From the NCBI RefSeq assembly GCF_000383595.1, contig NZ_KB911581.1, positions 8,515,519-8,579,518 on the forward strand: a stretch of DNA of 64,000 nucleotides, written 5' to 3'. The notes under the pieces were generated by a model. It was not told where the DNA came from. It saw nothing but the letters and a program-made list of their open reading frames with translations, and ran no database searches. Positions 45,496 through 54,053 of the stretch are shown here, in pieces. Source of the DNA: Streptomyces bottropensis ATCC 25435 (GTDB lineage: Bacteria; Actinomycetota; Actinomycetes; Streptomycetales; Streptomycetaceae). Positions within the stretch are counted from its first letter, which is position 1. Every line of letters begins with the position of its first letter. A program made the position numbers and the translations under genes.

Positions 45496-45960
45496 TCAAC
45501 TCGCCGTCCGCCGCGAACCGGCATCGCCGCCGTCGCCGGCCGTACCGGAGCCCGGGCCGGGGGCCGAGGGTGCTTCGGCCTCCGTCACCACGCCGAGGTC
45601 CAGGTCGATCTCGAATCCGTTCTCCTTGCGGAAGGACTCGTAGATCTGGAGCAGCACCTGCTTCTGCCGCTCGTTCAGCGTGGGGTCGGCGAGGATGACG
45701 GCACGCGTCTCCACCTCGACACGATCCCGCTCGGCGTCGAGAATGCCGGCCCGCACGTACAGCGTCTCGGCGGAGATCCGCAGCGCCTTGGCGACCTGCT
45801 GCAACACCTCCGCGCTCGGCTTGCGCAGCCCGCGCTCGATCTGGCTCAGATACGGATTGGACACCCCGGCGGCGTCGGCGAGCTGCCTGAGCGACAGCTG
45901 CGCGTTTCGCCGCTGTTCACGCAGGTACTCACCGAGATTGCCGACGTTGAGCGATGCCAT
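45496..45960 (-). CDS. XRE-family transcriptional regulator
   Basis: 154 residues. The HTH lies at about 9-65 (LGEYLREQRRNAQLSLRQLA, NPYLSQIERGLRKPSAEVLQ). A helical region (LNERQKQVLLQIYESFRKENGFEID) and a variable acidic tail follow. The start MASLNVGNLGEYL is the usual family N-terminus with GGAGG directly adjacent. A GTG at 45978 is also possible, because the -10-like TAGTTA would put the transcript start there and make it leaderless. A perfect palindrome in the promoter suggests autoregulation. Confidence 0.88.
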   Translation of the reverse strand: MASLNVGNLGEYLREQRRNAQLSLRQLADAAGVSNPYLSQIERGLRKPSAEVLQQVAKALRISAETLYVRAGILDAERDRVEVETRAVILADPTLNERQKQVLLQIYESFRKENGFEIDLDLGVVTEAEAPSAPGPGSGTAGDGGDAGSRRTAS

Positions 45961-45990
45961 GCCTCCACCATGCCCCACCCCCGCTAACTA

Positions 45991-46010
45991 TTGCAAGCAC
46001 CCGCTTGCAA
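45991..46010 (-). promoter_or_regulatory. perfect palindromic operator in the XRE promoter
   Basis: TTGCAAGC-N4-GCTTGCAA, 8-bp arms without mismatch. It lies between a possible -35 and the -10-like TAGTTA, where binding would block RNA polymerase. Confidence 0.7.
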
Positions 46011-46076
46011 AAGTGCGCTAGGCCACTCGCGGGCCGGATGCCGGGGCGTGTGCGGGCACGCCCTGAAGCCCGACAG

Positions 46077-46274
46077 CTACGTCCGCAGGGCCAGGAAGGG
46101 CAGCACGACGTCGGCCATTTCGTCGGGTACCTCCTCGGCGAGGTCGTGGCCGGCGTGGAAGACGTGACCGGTGACGTCGTGGGCGAACAGGCGCATCTGG
46201 GCCTCGTTGCGGTCGCCGATGAAGGCGGTGCCGCCGAGGGCCAGCACCGGGATGTCCAGCTTTTCCCCCCACCC
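46077..46274 (-). pseudogene. C-terminal fragment of an alpha/beta hydrolase
   Basis: About 62 residues (KLDIPVLALGG, FIGDRNEAQMRLFAHDVTGH, GHDLAEEVPDEMADVVLPFL) match the end of epoxide-hydrolase-like alpha/beta hydrolases, including the catalytic-His segment GHDLAEE. Everything upstream is missing and the convergent GNAT gene begins 50 bp away, so the gene has been truncated. Confidence 0.65.
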
Positions 46275-46325
46275 CCGCTGGCTGGAATGTTCTGGACGTC
46301 GCGGTGGCACGGGGAAGCTTGAGGC

Positions 46326-47219
46326 ATGCGTCCGACCGACTGGCATCTCACCGCAGACGTCAACGACTTCCACGCCCGAGCTGGGGACTTCCTTCGCTCG
46401 CGCCCCGCTCTGCACACCATGGCGCTGACGGTGACGGAGAAGTACCGAACGGAGGGAGTGGCCTCCCGGCACGGCGCCGCGGGTCCTGTTTTCGGCCGAC
46501 TGGAGTGCGGGGGCGAGGTCCTCGCGGCCTTCTTCCAGCGCACCCCGAGCGGTTCCCTGAGCGTCACGTCCCTCACTCGCGAACAGGCCGACGCGCTCGC
46601 CGCCCGTCTGGCCGAGCTGAAGCACCCGGTCCCCGGTGTGGTCGGGGACCATGACTCGGCCGCCGTGTTCGCCGAGGCGTGGCAGCGGCGGACGGGCGCG
46701 GAGCCGGTGCCCAGCACGCGGCTCCATCTCCACCGCCTCGGCACGCTCACCCCACCGGAGTCGTTCCCCGAGGGCAGGGGGCGCGCCGTGGGCGAGGAGG
46801 ACCGGGAGCAACTCATCCGCTTCTGCCGCGAGTTCTGCGTCGACGTCGGCGAGCAGCCCTCCATCGACCTGATCGACGCCGGCTCCTGGGCCGACTCGCG
46901 CTTCGCCGACAGGCACTTCACGTTCTGGGAGACCCCCGACGGCACCCCCGTGTCGATGGCGGCCAGGACCACGGTCGTCGGCGCCATGAGCAGGGTGGAC
47001 CCCGTCTACACCCCGGCCAACCTCCGGGGGCGCGGCTACGCGGGCGCCGTGACGGTGGCGGCGAGCCGCGCCGCGCTGGCCGCGGGCGCGAAGGAGGTCG
47101 TGCTGTTCACCGACCCTGCCAACCTCACCAGCAACGCCCTCTACAGGCGACTCGGCTACGTCCTGCTCACCGACTTCATGGTCTACGAGTTCCCGTCCAC
47201 CGCGTCGAAGGCCGGCTGA
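46326..47219 (+). CDS. GNAT family N-acetyltransferase
   Basis: 297 residues. The N-terminal half is a degenerate domain. The C-terminal half carries the acetyl-CoA motif: RVDPVYTPANLRGRGYAGAV (the R-G-x-G-Y-A loop), then LFTDPANLTSNALYRRLGY. Substrate unknown. The ATG lies 7 nt after GAAGCTTGAGG. Codon use is normal for the genome, while the hydrolase fragment beside it suggests local rearrangement. Confidence 0.85.
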   Translation: MRPTDWHLTADVNDFHARAGDFLRSRPALHTMALTVTEKYRTEGVASRHGAAGPVFGRLECGGEVLAAFFQRTPSGSLSVTSLTREQADALAARLAELKHPVPGVVGDHDSAAVFAEAWQRRTGAEPVPSTRLHLHRLGTLTPPESFPEGRGRAVGEEDREQLIRFCREFCVDVGEQPSIDLIDAGSWADSRFADRHFTFWETPDGTPVSMAARTTVVGAMSRVDPVYTPANLRGRGYAGAVTVAASRAALAAGAKEVVLFTDPANLTSNALYRRLGYVLLTDFMVYEFPSTASKAG

Positions 47220-47320
47220 GCGCCGACGGATCGGTGACCACGGCGGATACGCACGGGTGCCCAGCCCCGGATCTCCGGCCCCTCCCCCCCTGCCCCCCGT
47301 GCGGGCTGCAGACTTGCTCC

Positions 47321-47920
47321 ATGACCGCCACCCCTCCGAACGCCAAGGCCGACCTCCGCCTCTATCTGCAGTCCGCCCGCGACGCCCTGGTGTGGAAACT
47401 CGAAGGGCTGTCGGAGTACGACGCCCGCCGCCCGCTGACCCCGACCGGCACCAACCTCCTGGGGCTGCTGAAGCACGCGGCCGGGGTCGAACTGGGCTAC
47501 CTCGGCGACACCTTCGGGCGCCCCTCGGGCGAACCCCTGCCCTGGCTCGACGGCGACGCCGAGCCCAACGCGGACATGTGGGCCACCGCCGACGAGTCCC
47601 GCGAGGACGTCGTGGGGCTCTACCGCCGGGCCTGGGCCCACGCGGACGCGACCCTCGACGCGCTCCCGCTGGACACGGTCGGAAGGGTGCCGTGGTGGCC
47701 CGACGGGAAGGACGAGGTGACGTTGCACCACGCCGCGACCCGCGTGATCGCCGACACCCACCGGCATGCCGGACACGCCGACATCCTCCGGGAACTCCTC
47801 GACGGCGCGGTCGGCATGAACGACGGCAACACGAGCATTCCGTCGAGCGACCCGGCATGGTGGGAGGAGTATCGCGGCCGCCTGGAACTCGCGGCCGAGG
47901 AGGCCGAACGAAAGGCGTGA
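47321..47920 (+). CDS. DinB-family protein
   Basis: 199 residues of the DinB/DUF664 four-helix bundle. LYLQSARDALVWKLEGLSEYDARRP is the N-terminal helix. NLLGLLKHAAGVELGY carries the first metal His and RVIADTHRHAGHADILRELLDG the second pair. Such metalloproteins include mycothiol-dependent transferases, which would suit a mycothiol producer, but activity cannot be assigned. It follows the GNAT gene by 101 bp on the same strand. Confidence 0.87.
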   Translation: MTATPPNAKADLRLYLQSARDALVWKLEGLSEYDARRPLTPTGTNLLGLLKHAAGVELGYLGDTFGRPSGEPLPWLDGDAEPNADMWATADESREDVVGLYRRAWAHADATLDALPLDTVGRVPWWPDGKDEVTLHHAATRVIADTHRHAGHADILRELLDGAVGMNDGNTSIPSSDPAWWEEYRGRLELAAEEAERKA

Positions 47921-48077
47921 ACCGGTCCGACGAACAGGCCATTTCCTTCGACGCCGTCACCCCACCTCCAGAACGCGCCGGAATTCAGGCCGAATACGCA
48001 TTGCCCGGCCCCGGCCCCTCCCCTTATCGTGGGCGCATGACTGCCGGGTCGGCCTCGCGCCGTGAGTGGATCGGTTG

Positions 48078-48100
48078 CCCGGCCTCCGAGTGAGGCCGGG
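48078..48100 (+). terminator. hairpin overlapping the stop of a short leader ORF
   Basis: Stem CCCGGCCTC/GAGGCCGGG with a CGAGT loop. The TGA of the 18-codon ORF falls at 48091-48093. It could act as a terminator or attenuator. Confidence 0.55.
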
Positions 48101-48170
48101 GCGGGCCAGGAGCCCGCCTGCTGAAGTTCCGCGCGCCGAACACCGTTCTCTTCTCCGATCTCCCACTGCC

Positions 48171-48200
48171 GAGATCTGACGAGATCTGACGAGATCTGAC
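48171..48200. repeat. 10-bp tandem repeat GAGATCTGAC, three copies
   Basis: Three exact head-to-tail copies, with a partial fourth (GAGCTC). The unit contains a BglII-type palindrome AGATCT. Confidence 0.95.
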
Positions 48201-48511
48201 GAGCTCATCGGGTGCCTACCCGGGTTCCTACGGTGTTCCCGACGCACCACGGGTGCGCCCCTCACGTGTCCGCGCGCACCGAAGTCGCACACCACCACAC
48301 CGCAGCGAACGCATCACTTCGCATCGCGACACACCGCACCGCACCGCGCCGGATCGCACCGCACCGCCTCCTCGGTAGAGGCTCTCACCCTCACGCATTC
48401 CACCGGCGCGTCCATTCCGTCGGCCATTCACCGGCTCACGCGCTGCGGCAATCACCCCTGCCCGAATTCCGCGACAAACTCCGTCGCGCGGCCACCAACG
48501 GAAAGCAGAGA

Positions 48512-49375
48512 ATGCCCAACCCTTTCAACCAGCAAGTCATCGACGAGTTCCGCGCCCGCCACGGCGAGGTCGGCGGATATTTCGAGGGCGCCCGGCTGAT
48601 CCTCCTCACCACCACCGGCGCGCGCACCGGCAACCGGCACACCACCCCCCTCGGCTACCTCCCCGACGGCGACGGCACGATCCTGGTCATCGCGTCGGCC
48701 GGGGGTTCGCCGAAGCACCCCGACTGGTACCGGAACATCACGGCCGACCCCCGGGTCACCGTGGAGAGCGGGGCGTTCACCTACGAGGCCGAGGCCGTCG
48801 TACTGGAGGGCGAGGAGCGGGACCGGGCGTTCGCGCGAGCCGTCGAGGACGAGCCGGGGTGGGCCGAGTACCAGGCGAAGACGGACCGTACGATCCCGGT
48901 CGTCGCCCTGCGCGAGGTCCCCGTGGCCGGCCCCCCGAACATCAACGCCGGTTCCATGGGCGAGGCCATCAAGGTCGTCCATGACGCGTTCCGCCGCGAA
49001 CTGGCGCTGATCAAGAAGGAGTTGACGGCGAGCAACGGCCGGGCCGGGCTCGGTGCCCAGCTCCGCGTCAACTGCCTCACCTTCTGCCAGGGGCTCCACA
49101 ACCACCACACCGGCGAGGACATCGGCCTCTTCCCCTTCCTCTCCGACCGCCACCCCGAGCTGGTCCCGGCCCTCACCCGTCTCCACGAGGAGCACGAGCG
49201 GATCGCCGCCCTCTGCGAGGAGCTGCGCCGGGTCGTGACGGCCGAGAGCGCCGCCCCCGCGGCCGTACTCCCCGAGGTGGAGCGCCTCATCGACGAACTG
49301 GAAGCCCATCTCGCCTACGAGGAGGAGCAGTTGATCCCCGTGCTGGACGCCGTGGCGGTGCCGTCGACATCCTGA
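48512..49375 (+). CDS. F420-dependent nitroreductase (DDN-like) fused to hemerythrin domain
   Basis: 287 residues with two domains. Residues 1-140 are a deazaflavin-dependent nitroreductase fold (LILLTTTGARTGNRHTTPLGYL, ASAGGSPKHPDWYRNITADP). Residues 150-285 are a hemerythrin-like four-helix bundle with His/Glu ligands in FCQGLHNHHTGEDIGLFP, LHEEHERIAAL and LEAHLAYEEEQLIP. The fusion would pair F420 redox chemistry with a di-iron oxygen or nitric-oxide sensor. ATG 48512 starts the conserved NPFNQQVIDEFRARHG. The ribosome site is weak. Confidence 0.88.
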   Translation: MPNPFNQQVIDEFRARHGEVGGYFEGARLILLTTTGARTGNRHTTPLGYLPDGDGTILVIASAGGSPKHPDWYRNITADPRVTVESGAFTYEAEAVVLEGEERDRAFARAVEDEPGWAEYQAKTDRTIPVVALREVPVAGPPNINAGSMGEAIKVVHDAFRRELALIKKELTASNGRAGLGAQLRVNCLTFCQGLHNHHTGEDIGLFPFLSDRHPELVPALTRLHEEHERIAALCEELRRVVTAESAAPAAVLPEVERLIDELEAHLAYEEEQLIPVLDAVAVPSTS

Positions 49376-49442
49376 GCGGCGCGGTGCGGGGAAGGGCGCG
49401 ACAGCAGGTGCGCGTGCCCTGCTGAACAACCGGTGAGCAGCG

Positions 49443-49479
49443 CGCGAGCCCCCTGGGGGGGAGGGAGATCGGGCTCGCG
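49443..49479. terminator. terminator between the fusion gene and helD
   Basis: Stem CGCGAGCCC/GGGCTCGCG with a 19-nt G-rich loop, extendable with mismatches to about 49430-49497. Confidence 0.65.
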
Positions 49480-49640
49480 TGCGCGCCGCTCACCGGCACC
49501 GCTCACCGTAGCCACGGCCCCGATCACCAAGGTGCCGGTACGGTCATGACTCCGCCGCCTTCCGGTAACACGACGACACCCGGAGACACCCGCCGTACGC
49601 GCCGCCGGTCGGGGCCGGCGCCGCTCGCCAGGACGGTCGC

Positions 49641-51959
49641 TCACCACGGCAGCGCTCGCGCGTGCACCACGTCCAGGCGCGACACCGCGCGCGTGAGCAC
49701 CACGTAGAGCCGGTGCAGCCCCCGCTCCTCCGCCGCCACGATCGCGGCCGGCTCGACCACCACGACATGGTCGTACTCCAGTCCCTTCGCCTCTCCGGCC
49801 CCCAACACCGCCACGCGCGCGCTGAGTTCGCCCGGTCCGCCCGTGGGGATGCCCGCCTCGCCGAGCGCCTCCCGCAGCCGCGGGACGTCCGGCCCGTCGG
49901 CCGCGATGACCCCGATGGACCCCTCACGGGCGAGCGCGTCCCGCACGGCGGTGACGGTCGTCCCGGACACGGTCTCGGGGACGGTCGTAAAGACGGCCTC
50001 GGCGTCGGCGCCTCCCGCACCCCCGGCCTCCCCGCCCCCGGCCTCCGTACCGCCCGTACCGTCGGCACCACCCGTACCGTCGGCACCACCCGCACCGCCT
50101 CTACCGCCTGTACCGCCTGCACCTCCCGCCCTTCTGATCCGCAGCTCCCCGTCCCTCCGCAGGGACCGGGCGGCGGGCACGTCCACCCCCAGGCGCCCCA
50201 GCAGCCCGTTCGCCAGTCCGACGATGGCCTGCGGCACCCGGAACCCGGTGGTCAGAGGGACGACGTGGGCGTCCGGCCTGCCCAGGTGGGCGAGGAGTCC
50301 GGGCCAGTCACGGGCGGCCCACGGGGTCGTCCCCTGGGCCAGGTCACCGAGGACGGTCACCGAGCCGTAGGCCGCCCGGCGGGCGATCGCGCGGCACTCC
50401 ATCGGCGAGAGGTCCTGGGCCTCGTCGACGACGACATGGCCGTAGCCCTCCGGGTGGGCGAGCAGCCCCGCGACCTCGTCGAGGAGGACGAGATCGGCGG
50501 CCGACCAGCGGGCCGAGCGCCATGTGCGCGGCGGCCTCGCCCAGCCGACGGCCTTCCGCTCGCCCGCGTCGAGCAGCCCCTCCCCCGCGACGGCGAGCGC
50601 GTCCGGGTCGCCGAGCAGTCCGGCCAGGACCTCCTCCGGCCGGACCTTCGGCCACACCGCCTCGACGTACGCGCCGACCGGCCGCGACCGCGAGATCCGC
50701 CGCACCCACGCGTTCGGGCGGGGCCCCGCCCGACGCTCCGCCTGCATCTGCAGCAGCCGCACGACCCGCGCCCGGACGCGCTCCCGCCCGACGTCGTAGG
50801 GCAGGTCCTGCGCCCGTACGTCCGCCACGATCCGTCGCAGCTCGTCCCCGGACACCCGCCAGCGGTACGAACCCTCCGCGATGACGAGCGAGTCGAAGCG
50901 ATGGAGCTGCTCCGGTCGCTCCGACTGGCCCGACTGTCCCGGCTGCTCCGGCCGCTCCGGCCGCTCCGGCTGCTCCGGCCGCCGCCCGGATCGTCGGTCA
51001 CCGTCGGCCACCCGCGCGTACAGGGCCCGGCGGAGCACCTCCGCCATCCGGGGGTCGTGCTTCACGGCCGCCGCGCGCTCGTCGTCCTTCGCCGTGACCG
51101 GGTGACGGGCGACCTCGTCCGTGACCGTCGACTGGCGTACACCCGTCTCGCCCAGCGACGGCAGCACCTCCGCGATGTAGGAGAGGAAGGTGCGGTTGGG
51201 GCCGAGGATCAGCAGTCCGCCGCGGCGGATGCGCTGGGGGTAGGTGTAGAGGAGGTACGCGGCGCGGTGCAGCCCGACGGCCGTCTTGCCGGTGCCGGGG
51301 GCACCCTGGACACAGACGGAGGTGCCGAGGTCCGCCCGCACGAGGTCGTCCTGCTCCGGCTGGATGGTGGCGGCGATGTCCCGCATGGGGCCGAGGCGGG
51401 GCCGCTCGATCTCGGCGGCGAGAAGGCCGCCGGGGCGGGCGGTGACCGCGCCGCCGGAGGCGCCACCGCGGTCCAGGCGCTCGTCCTCCAGCCCCGTGAG
51501 GTCGGCCGAGTCACCCCGGCTCCCCGGCGCCCACCCGAAGCGACGCCGGACGGCGACACCCCGTGGATCGCGGGAACTCGCCTGGTAGAAGGCCCGCGAC
51601 ACCGGCGCCCGCCAGTCGACGACGAGGGGTGGCATGGCGGGAGCCTCACTGATCCGCAACCGCCCGACGTGATAGCTCTGCCCGGCGTGATCGGCGTCCG
51701 TGCGGGCGTCGAAGTCCAGCCGACCGAAGAACAGCGGCCCCTCGGGCAGCTCCCGCATCTCCTTGGCACGGCTGCGCAGCCGGTACCCGAGCACCTCGGC
51801 GTCCGCCCCCGACGCGGAGACGTCCTCCCCGACCACGACCTGTTCCCCCGCGCCTTCGACCATGGCGGCGAGGGCGGCGCGGCAGGTGTCGTGATACGCG
51901 CGCTCGTCGGCGAGCATGCGCCGGAGTGTGGGGTCGACGGCAGGTTCGAGAGAGGTCAT
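49641..51959 (-). CDS. helD: HelD-type UvrD-like helicase, RNA polymerase recycling factor
   Basis: 772 residues. It has the HelD N-terminal region (RRMLADERAYHDTCRAAL), the RNAP-interacting region (FFGRLDFD, YHVGRLRI, VVDWRAPVSRAFYQAS), and helicase motifs. Those are Q-motif IQPEQDDLVRA, Walker A QGAPGTGKTAVGLHRAAYLLYT, Walker B HVVVDEAQDLSPMECRAIA, LGDLAQGT, LTTGFRVP and GAGEAKGLEYDHVVVVEPA. HelD removes or rescues RNA polymerase and can confer rifampicin tolerance. Two low-complexity inserts are unusual: a Glu/Arg/Pro/Gln run after about residue 320 and a 40-residue Gly/Ala run near 640. It lies 162 bp downstream of a TetR gene on the same strand. Confidence 0.92.
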   Translation of the reverse strand: MTSLEPAVDPTLRRMLADERAYHDTCRAALAAMVEGAGEQVVVGEDVSASGADAEVLGYRLRSRAKEMRELPEGPLFFGRLDFDARTDADHAGQSYHVGRLRISEAPAMPPLVVDWRAPVSRAFYQASSRDPRGVAVRRRFGWAPGSRGDSADLTGLEDERLDRGGASGGAVTARPGGLLAAEIERPRLGPMRDIAATIQPEQDDLVRADLGTSVCVQGAPGTGKTAVGLHRAAYLLYTYPQRIRRGGLLILGPNRTFLSYIAEVLPSLGETGVRQSTVTDEVARHPVTAKDDERAAAVKHDPRMAEVLRRALYARVADGDRRSGRRPEQPERPERPEQPGQSGQSERPEQLHRFDSLVIAEGSYRWRVSGDELRRIVADVRAQDLPYDVGRERVRARVVRLLQMQAERRAGPRPNAWVRRISRSRPVGAYVEAVWPKVRPEEVLAGLLGDPDALAVAGEGLLDAGERKAVGWARPPRTWRSARWSAADLVLLDEVAGLLAHPEGYGHVVVDEAQDLSPMECRAIARRAAYGSVTVLGDLAQGTTPWAARDWPGLLAHLGRPDAHVVPLTTGFRVPQAIVGLANGLLGRLGVDVPAARSLRRDGELRIRRAGGAGGTGGRGGAGGADGTGGADGTGGTEAGGGEAGGAGGADAEAVFTTVPETVSGTTVTAVRDALAREGSIGVIAADGPDVPRLREALGEAGIPTGGPGELSARVAVLGAGEAKGLEYDHVVVVEPAAIVAAEERGLHRLYVVLTRAVSRLDVVHARALPW

Positions 51960-51982
51960 TCCACCGAGCCTACCGAAATTAC

Positions 51983-51995
51983 GTGACTGAGTTAC
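51983..51995. promoter_or_regulatory. operator-like inverted repeat in the helD promoter
   Basis: GTGACT-G-AGTTAC, with one mismatch in the arms, set in AT-rich sequence just upstream of helD. Shape and place fit a TetR operator, and the adjacent TetR protein is the obvious candidate. Confidence 0.5.
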
Positions 51996-52036
51996 ATTAT
52001 TTACCGAGCCTCACGCATCGCGAGCCCGCCTGAACC

Positions 52037-52117
52037 ATCCGAGCGACAGCCGAGCGACACCCGAGCCAGCGGACCGATCCGAGCGACAGCCGAGCGAAGC
52101 GGACCGATCCGAGCGAC
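52037..52117. repeat. imperfect 40-bp duplication between tetR and helD
   Basis: ATCCGAGCGACAGCCGAGCG occurs at 52037 and again at 52077, and AGCGGACCGATCCGAGCGAC at 52068 and 52098. The block is built from short CCGAGCGA units. Confidence 0.8.
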
Positions 52118-52121
52118 CTCC

Positions 52122-52745
52122 TCAGGCCCCCACACCTCCGAGCGGAAGCACCCCCTCCAGCCGTCCGAAGACCCGCTCGGCGGCGGCGACGGCGTCCCGC
52201 TCGACCTTCTCCACCGGCTCCCCGCGCTCGACCCGCCGCCGGTTCTCCTCCGCGAGCACCCGCCGTACGGCCACGATCTGCCCGGCGGCGACCCGCGCGT
52301 CGAGCCCGCCCCCGAGCACCTCGGCGAGCGCGGCCTCGGCCCGCTCCAGATGGCCGTACGCCCGCGCGACCAGCGACGGCGTCCCGTAGAGCAGCCGGTG
52401 GAACGCGAGCACCTGCGGATGGTCGTTCAGCCCGGTCACCGGGTCCCGCCGCGCCAGCCCCGCCAGGAAGTGCGCCCGCACGGCCCCCACGACCGACTCC
52501 CCCTCGGCCCGCCCGGCCACCACCCGCGCCGTCTCGTCCTCGTGATCGGCGATCCGGTGGAGCACGAGGTCCTCCTTGGCCGGGAAGTACCGGAAGAGGG
52601 TCGGCTTCGAGATCTCCGCCGCCGCGGCCACCTCGGCCACGGACACGGCGTCGAACCCCTTCTCCAGGAACAGCCCGATCGCGATCCCGGACACCCGCTC
52701 GTACATCCGCTGCTTCTTGCGCTCGCGCAGGCCGGTCTCACTCAT
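52122..52745 (-). CDS. TetR-family regulator
   Basis: 207 residues. The N-terminal HTH is RVSGIAIGLFLEKGFDAVSVAEVAAAAEISKPTLFRYFPAKEDLV, followed by an Ala/Glu/Arg-rich ligand-binding domain. The ATG overlaps no gene. It is transcribed toward helD and probably regulates it or itself through the inverted repeat at 51983. Ligand unknown. A start to the phosphotransferase end (52756) leaves only 10 bp, so it may be cotranscribed with that gene. Confidence 0.9.
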   Translation of the reverse strand: MSETGLRERKKQRMYERVSGIAIGLFLEKGFDAVSVAEVAAAAEISKPTLFRYFPAKEDLVLHRIADHEDETARVVAGRAEGESVVGAVRAHFLAGLARRDPVTGLNDHPQVLAFHRLLYGTPSLVARAYGHLERAEAALAEVLGGGLDARVAAGQIVAVRRVLAEENRRRVERGEPVEKVERDAVAAAERVFGRLEGVLPLGGVGA

Positions 52746-52755
52746 ACGGACGAGC

Positions 52756-53847
52756 CTACGCAGCGCCGGCGCCCGCCCGGAGCCACCGGGTGAGCGCCGC
52801 CTCGATCGCCCCCACGTCGGGCACCTCCTCGACGCCCAGGGGGTACGCGCCCCTGCTCAGCACCTCCCGGAGCGACCGACTCGCACGGCGCAGCAGGTCC
52901 CCGTCCACCTGGGGCTCAAGACACAGGGACTGCGAGGTGCGCATCACGTCGGTGAACACCGACTGCGCCCGCTTGTAGTCGAGGAGCTTCGGGAGATCCT
53001 CCCGCCAGCCGTGGGAACTCCCCGGGCGGACGCCCTCCACGAGTGCGCACCACCGCCGCGTCATCCGCCGCTCCTGCTCCGGCGGGTAGCGCATCAGATA
53101 CAGATGGGTGGCCAGGTCGTAGAGCGGGTCGCCGAACATCGCGAGTTCCCAGTCGATGGCCCAGAGCCGGCGATCAGGGTCGACGATGAGGTTCTCGCGG
53201 TGCAGATCCGCGTGCAGGAGACAGAACGGTCGCTCCCGCAGGCCGGCCACGTGCTTTCTGAGCTGCTTGAAGGAGTCGTGATCCAGGTTCAGTCCGGCGA
53301 ACAGTTCCCCGTACTCCGCAAGGTTGGCTCCGTAGACGCGCTCCTCGGTGAAGCAGATCAGGCGGTCGAGGAATCCGGCGCTGTCACCCTCCGGTGCCCG
53401 GTCGCGCGACTCGCACCTCCGCTTCACCAGCAGGGACCGGGGCCGTACGGCGACCAGTTGGCGGAACAGGGTGAGGATCTGCTCGAACACCTCGTCGGGG
53501 ACCGCCGTGCCGGAGGCGTGGAGCGCTCCGAGGGTCTCTCCTTCGATGAACCGCTGGAGGACGGTGCCCTCGACCTCGATGAGGTCCGGGATGTTGTCGA
53601 TACGCCCCTGCAGCTCGGTGAGCACACGCTCCTCCGAGTCGAAGCAACGCCGGTCGAACCAGAGCAGACCGGCGCGGGGCTCACGGCACTTCCAGCGGGC
53701 GCCCCCCTCGGCGACCCTGGCCTCGGGCGGCAGCCGGAAGACATACGTCTCGTGGTGGTAGCCGCTGAGCGGTCCCTCCACCTCATCCGGGGCGGCGCTC
53801 ATCTCACCGGCGCGGCGCCACCCCGTGGAATCCGATTCAGCTGGCAT
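52756..53847 (-). CDS. aminoglycoside-phosphotransferase-family kinase
   Basis: 363 residues with the APH/choline-kinase fold. Brenner motif LLHADLHRENLIVD carries the catalytic Asp and Asn, and IDWELAMFGDPLYDLATHLYLM carries the metal Asp. The nucleotide region is YHHETYVFRLP. The substrate is unlikely to be deducible; many such genes are not resistance genes. ATG 53847 has GAGAGA upstream. The longer frame to 53973 adds 42 residues without homology. Confidence 0.83.
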   Translation of the reverse strand: MPAESDSTGWRRAGEMSAAPDEVEGPLSGYHHETYVFRLPPEARVAEGGARWKCREPRAGLLWFDRRCFDSEERVLTELQGRIDNIPDLIEVEGTVLQRFIEGETLGALHASGTAVPDEVFEQILTLFRQLVAVRPRSLLVKRRCESRDRAPEGDSAGFLDRLICFTEERVYGANLAEYGELFAGLNLDHDSFKQLRKHVAGLRERPFCLLHADLHRENLIVDPDRRLWAIDWELAMFGDPLYDLATHLYLMRYPPEQERRMTRRWCALVEGVRPGSSHGWREDLPKLLDYKRAQSVFTDVMRTSQSLCLEPQVDGDLLRRASRSLREVLSRGAYPLGVEEVPDVGAIEAALTRWLRAGAGAA

Positions 53848-54053
53848 TGCCCGTTCTCTCGCCGTGGTCGCACCAGTGGTGAAATCAAGGAAGTGGAGGC
53901 ACGTTACTCCTCCGTGGGCGAGCATCGTGGCAGAAGCGAAGCATTCACCGGCGGCGGTCCACGGGTTGAACACTCACGCGTCGGTACCCGTACTGACACT
54001 CGTCGCACGTCTGTCCGAAGACGCCGTATCCGCAGGACACACGGGTCGCCGGG

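Larger units (their letters stand above)
47921..48511. other. 591-bp leader region with hairpin, short ORF and repeats
   Basis: The region upstream of the nitroreductase-hemerythrin gene. A possible 18-codon ORF starts at 48038 and ends inside a hairpin (48078-48100). A 10-bp tandem repeat lies at 48171-48200. Around 48300-48370 CCGCACCGCACC-type repeats give a His/Arg-rich in-frame translation that I judge non-coding. Confidence 0.5.

Noticed and set aside
46275..47960. Upstream continuation of the hydrolase fragment on the minus strand
   Set aside because: The frame is open but its translation is Arg/Gly-rich noise opposite the GNAT and DinB genes.
48212..48511. N-terminal extension of the nitroreductase-hemerythrin protein
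   Set aside because: Made of His/Arg/Ala repeats from simple DNA repeats and without homology; the family start is at ATG 48512.
49662..51986. 774-aa plus-strand frame opposite helD
   Set aside because: Antisense shadow; His/Arg/Pro-rich, no family match, and helD has all helicase motifs on the minus strand.
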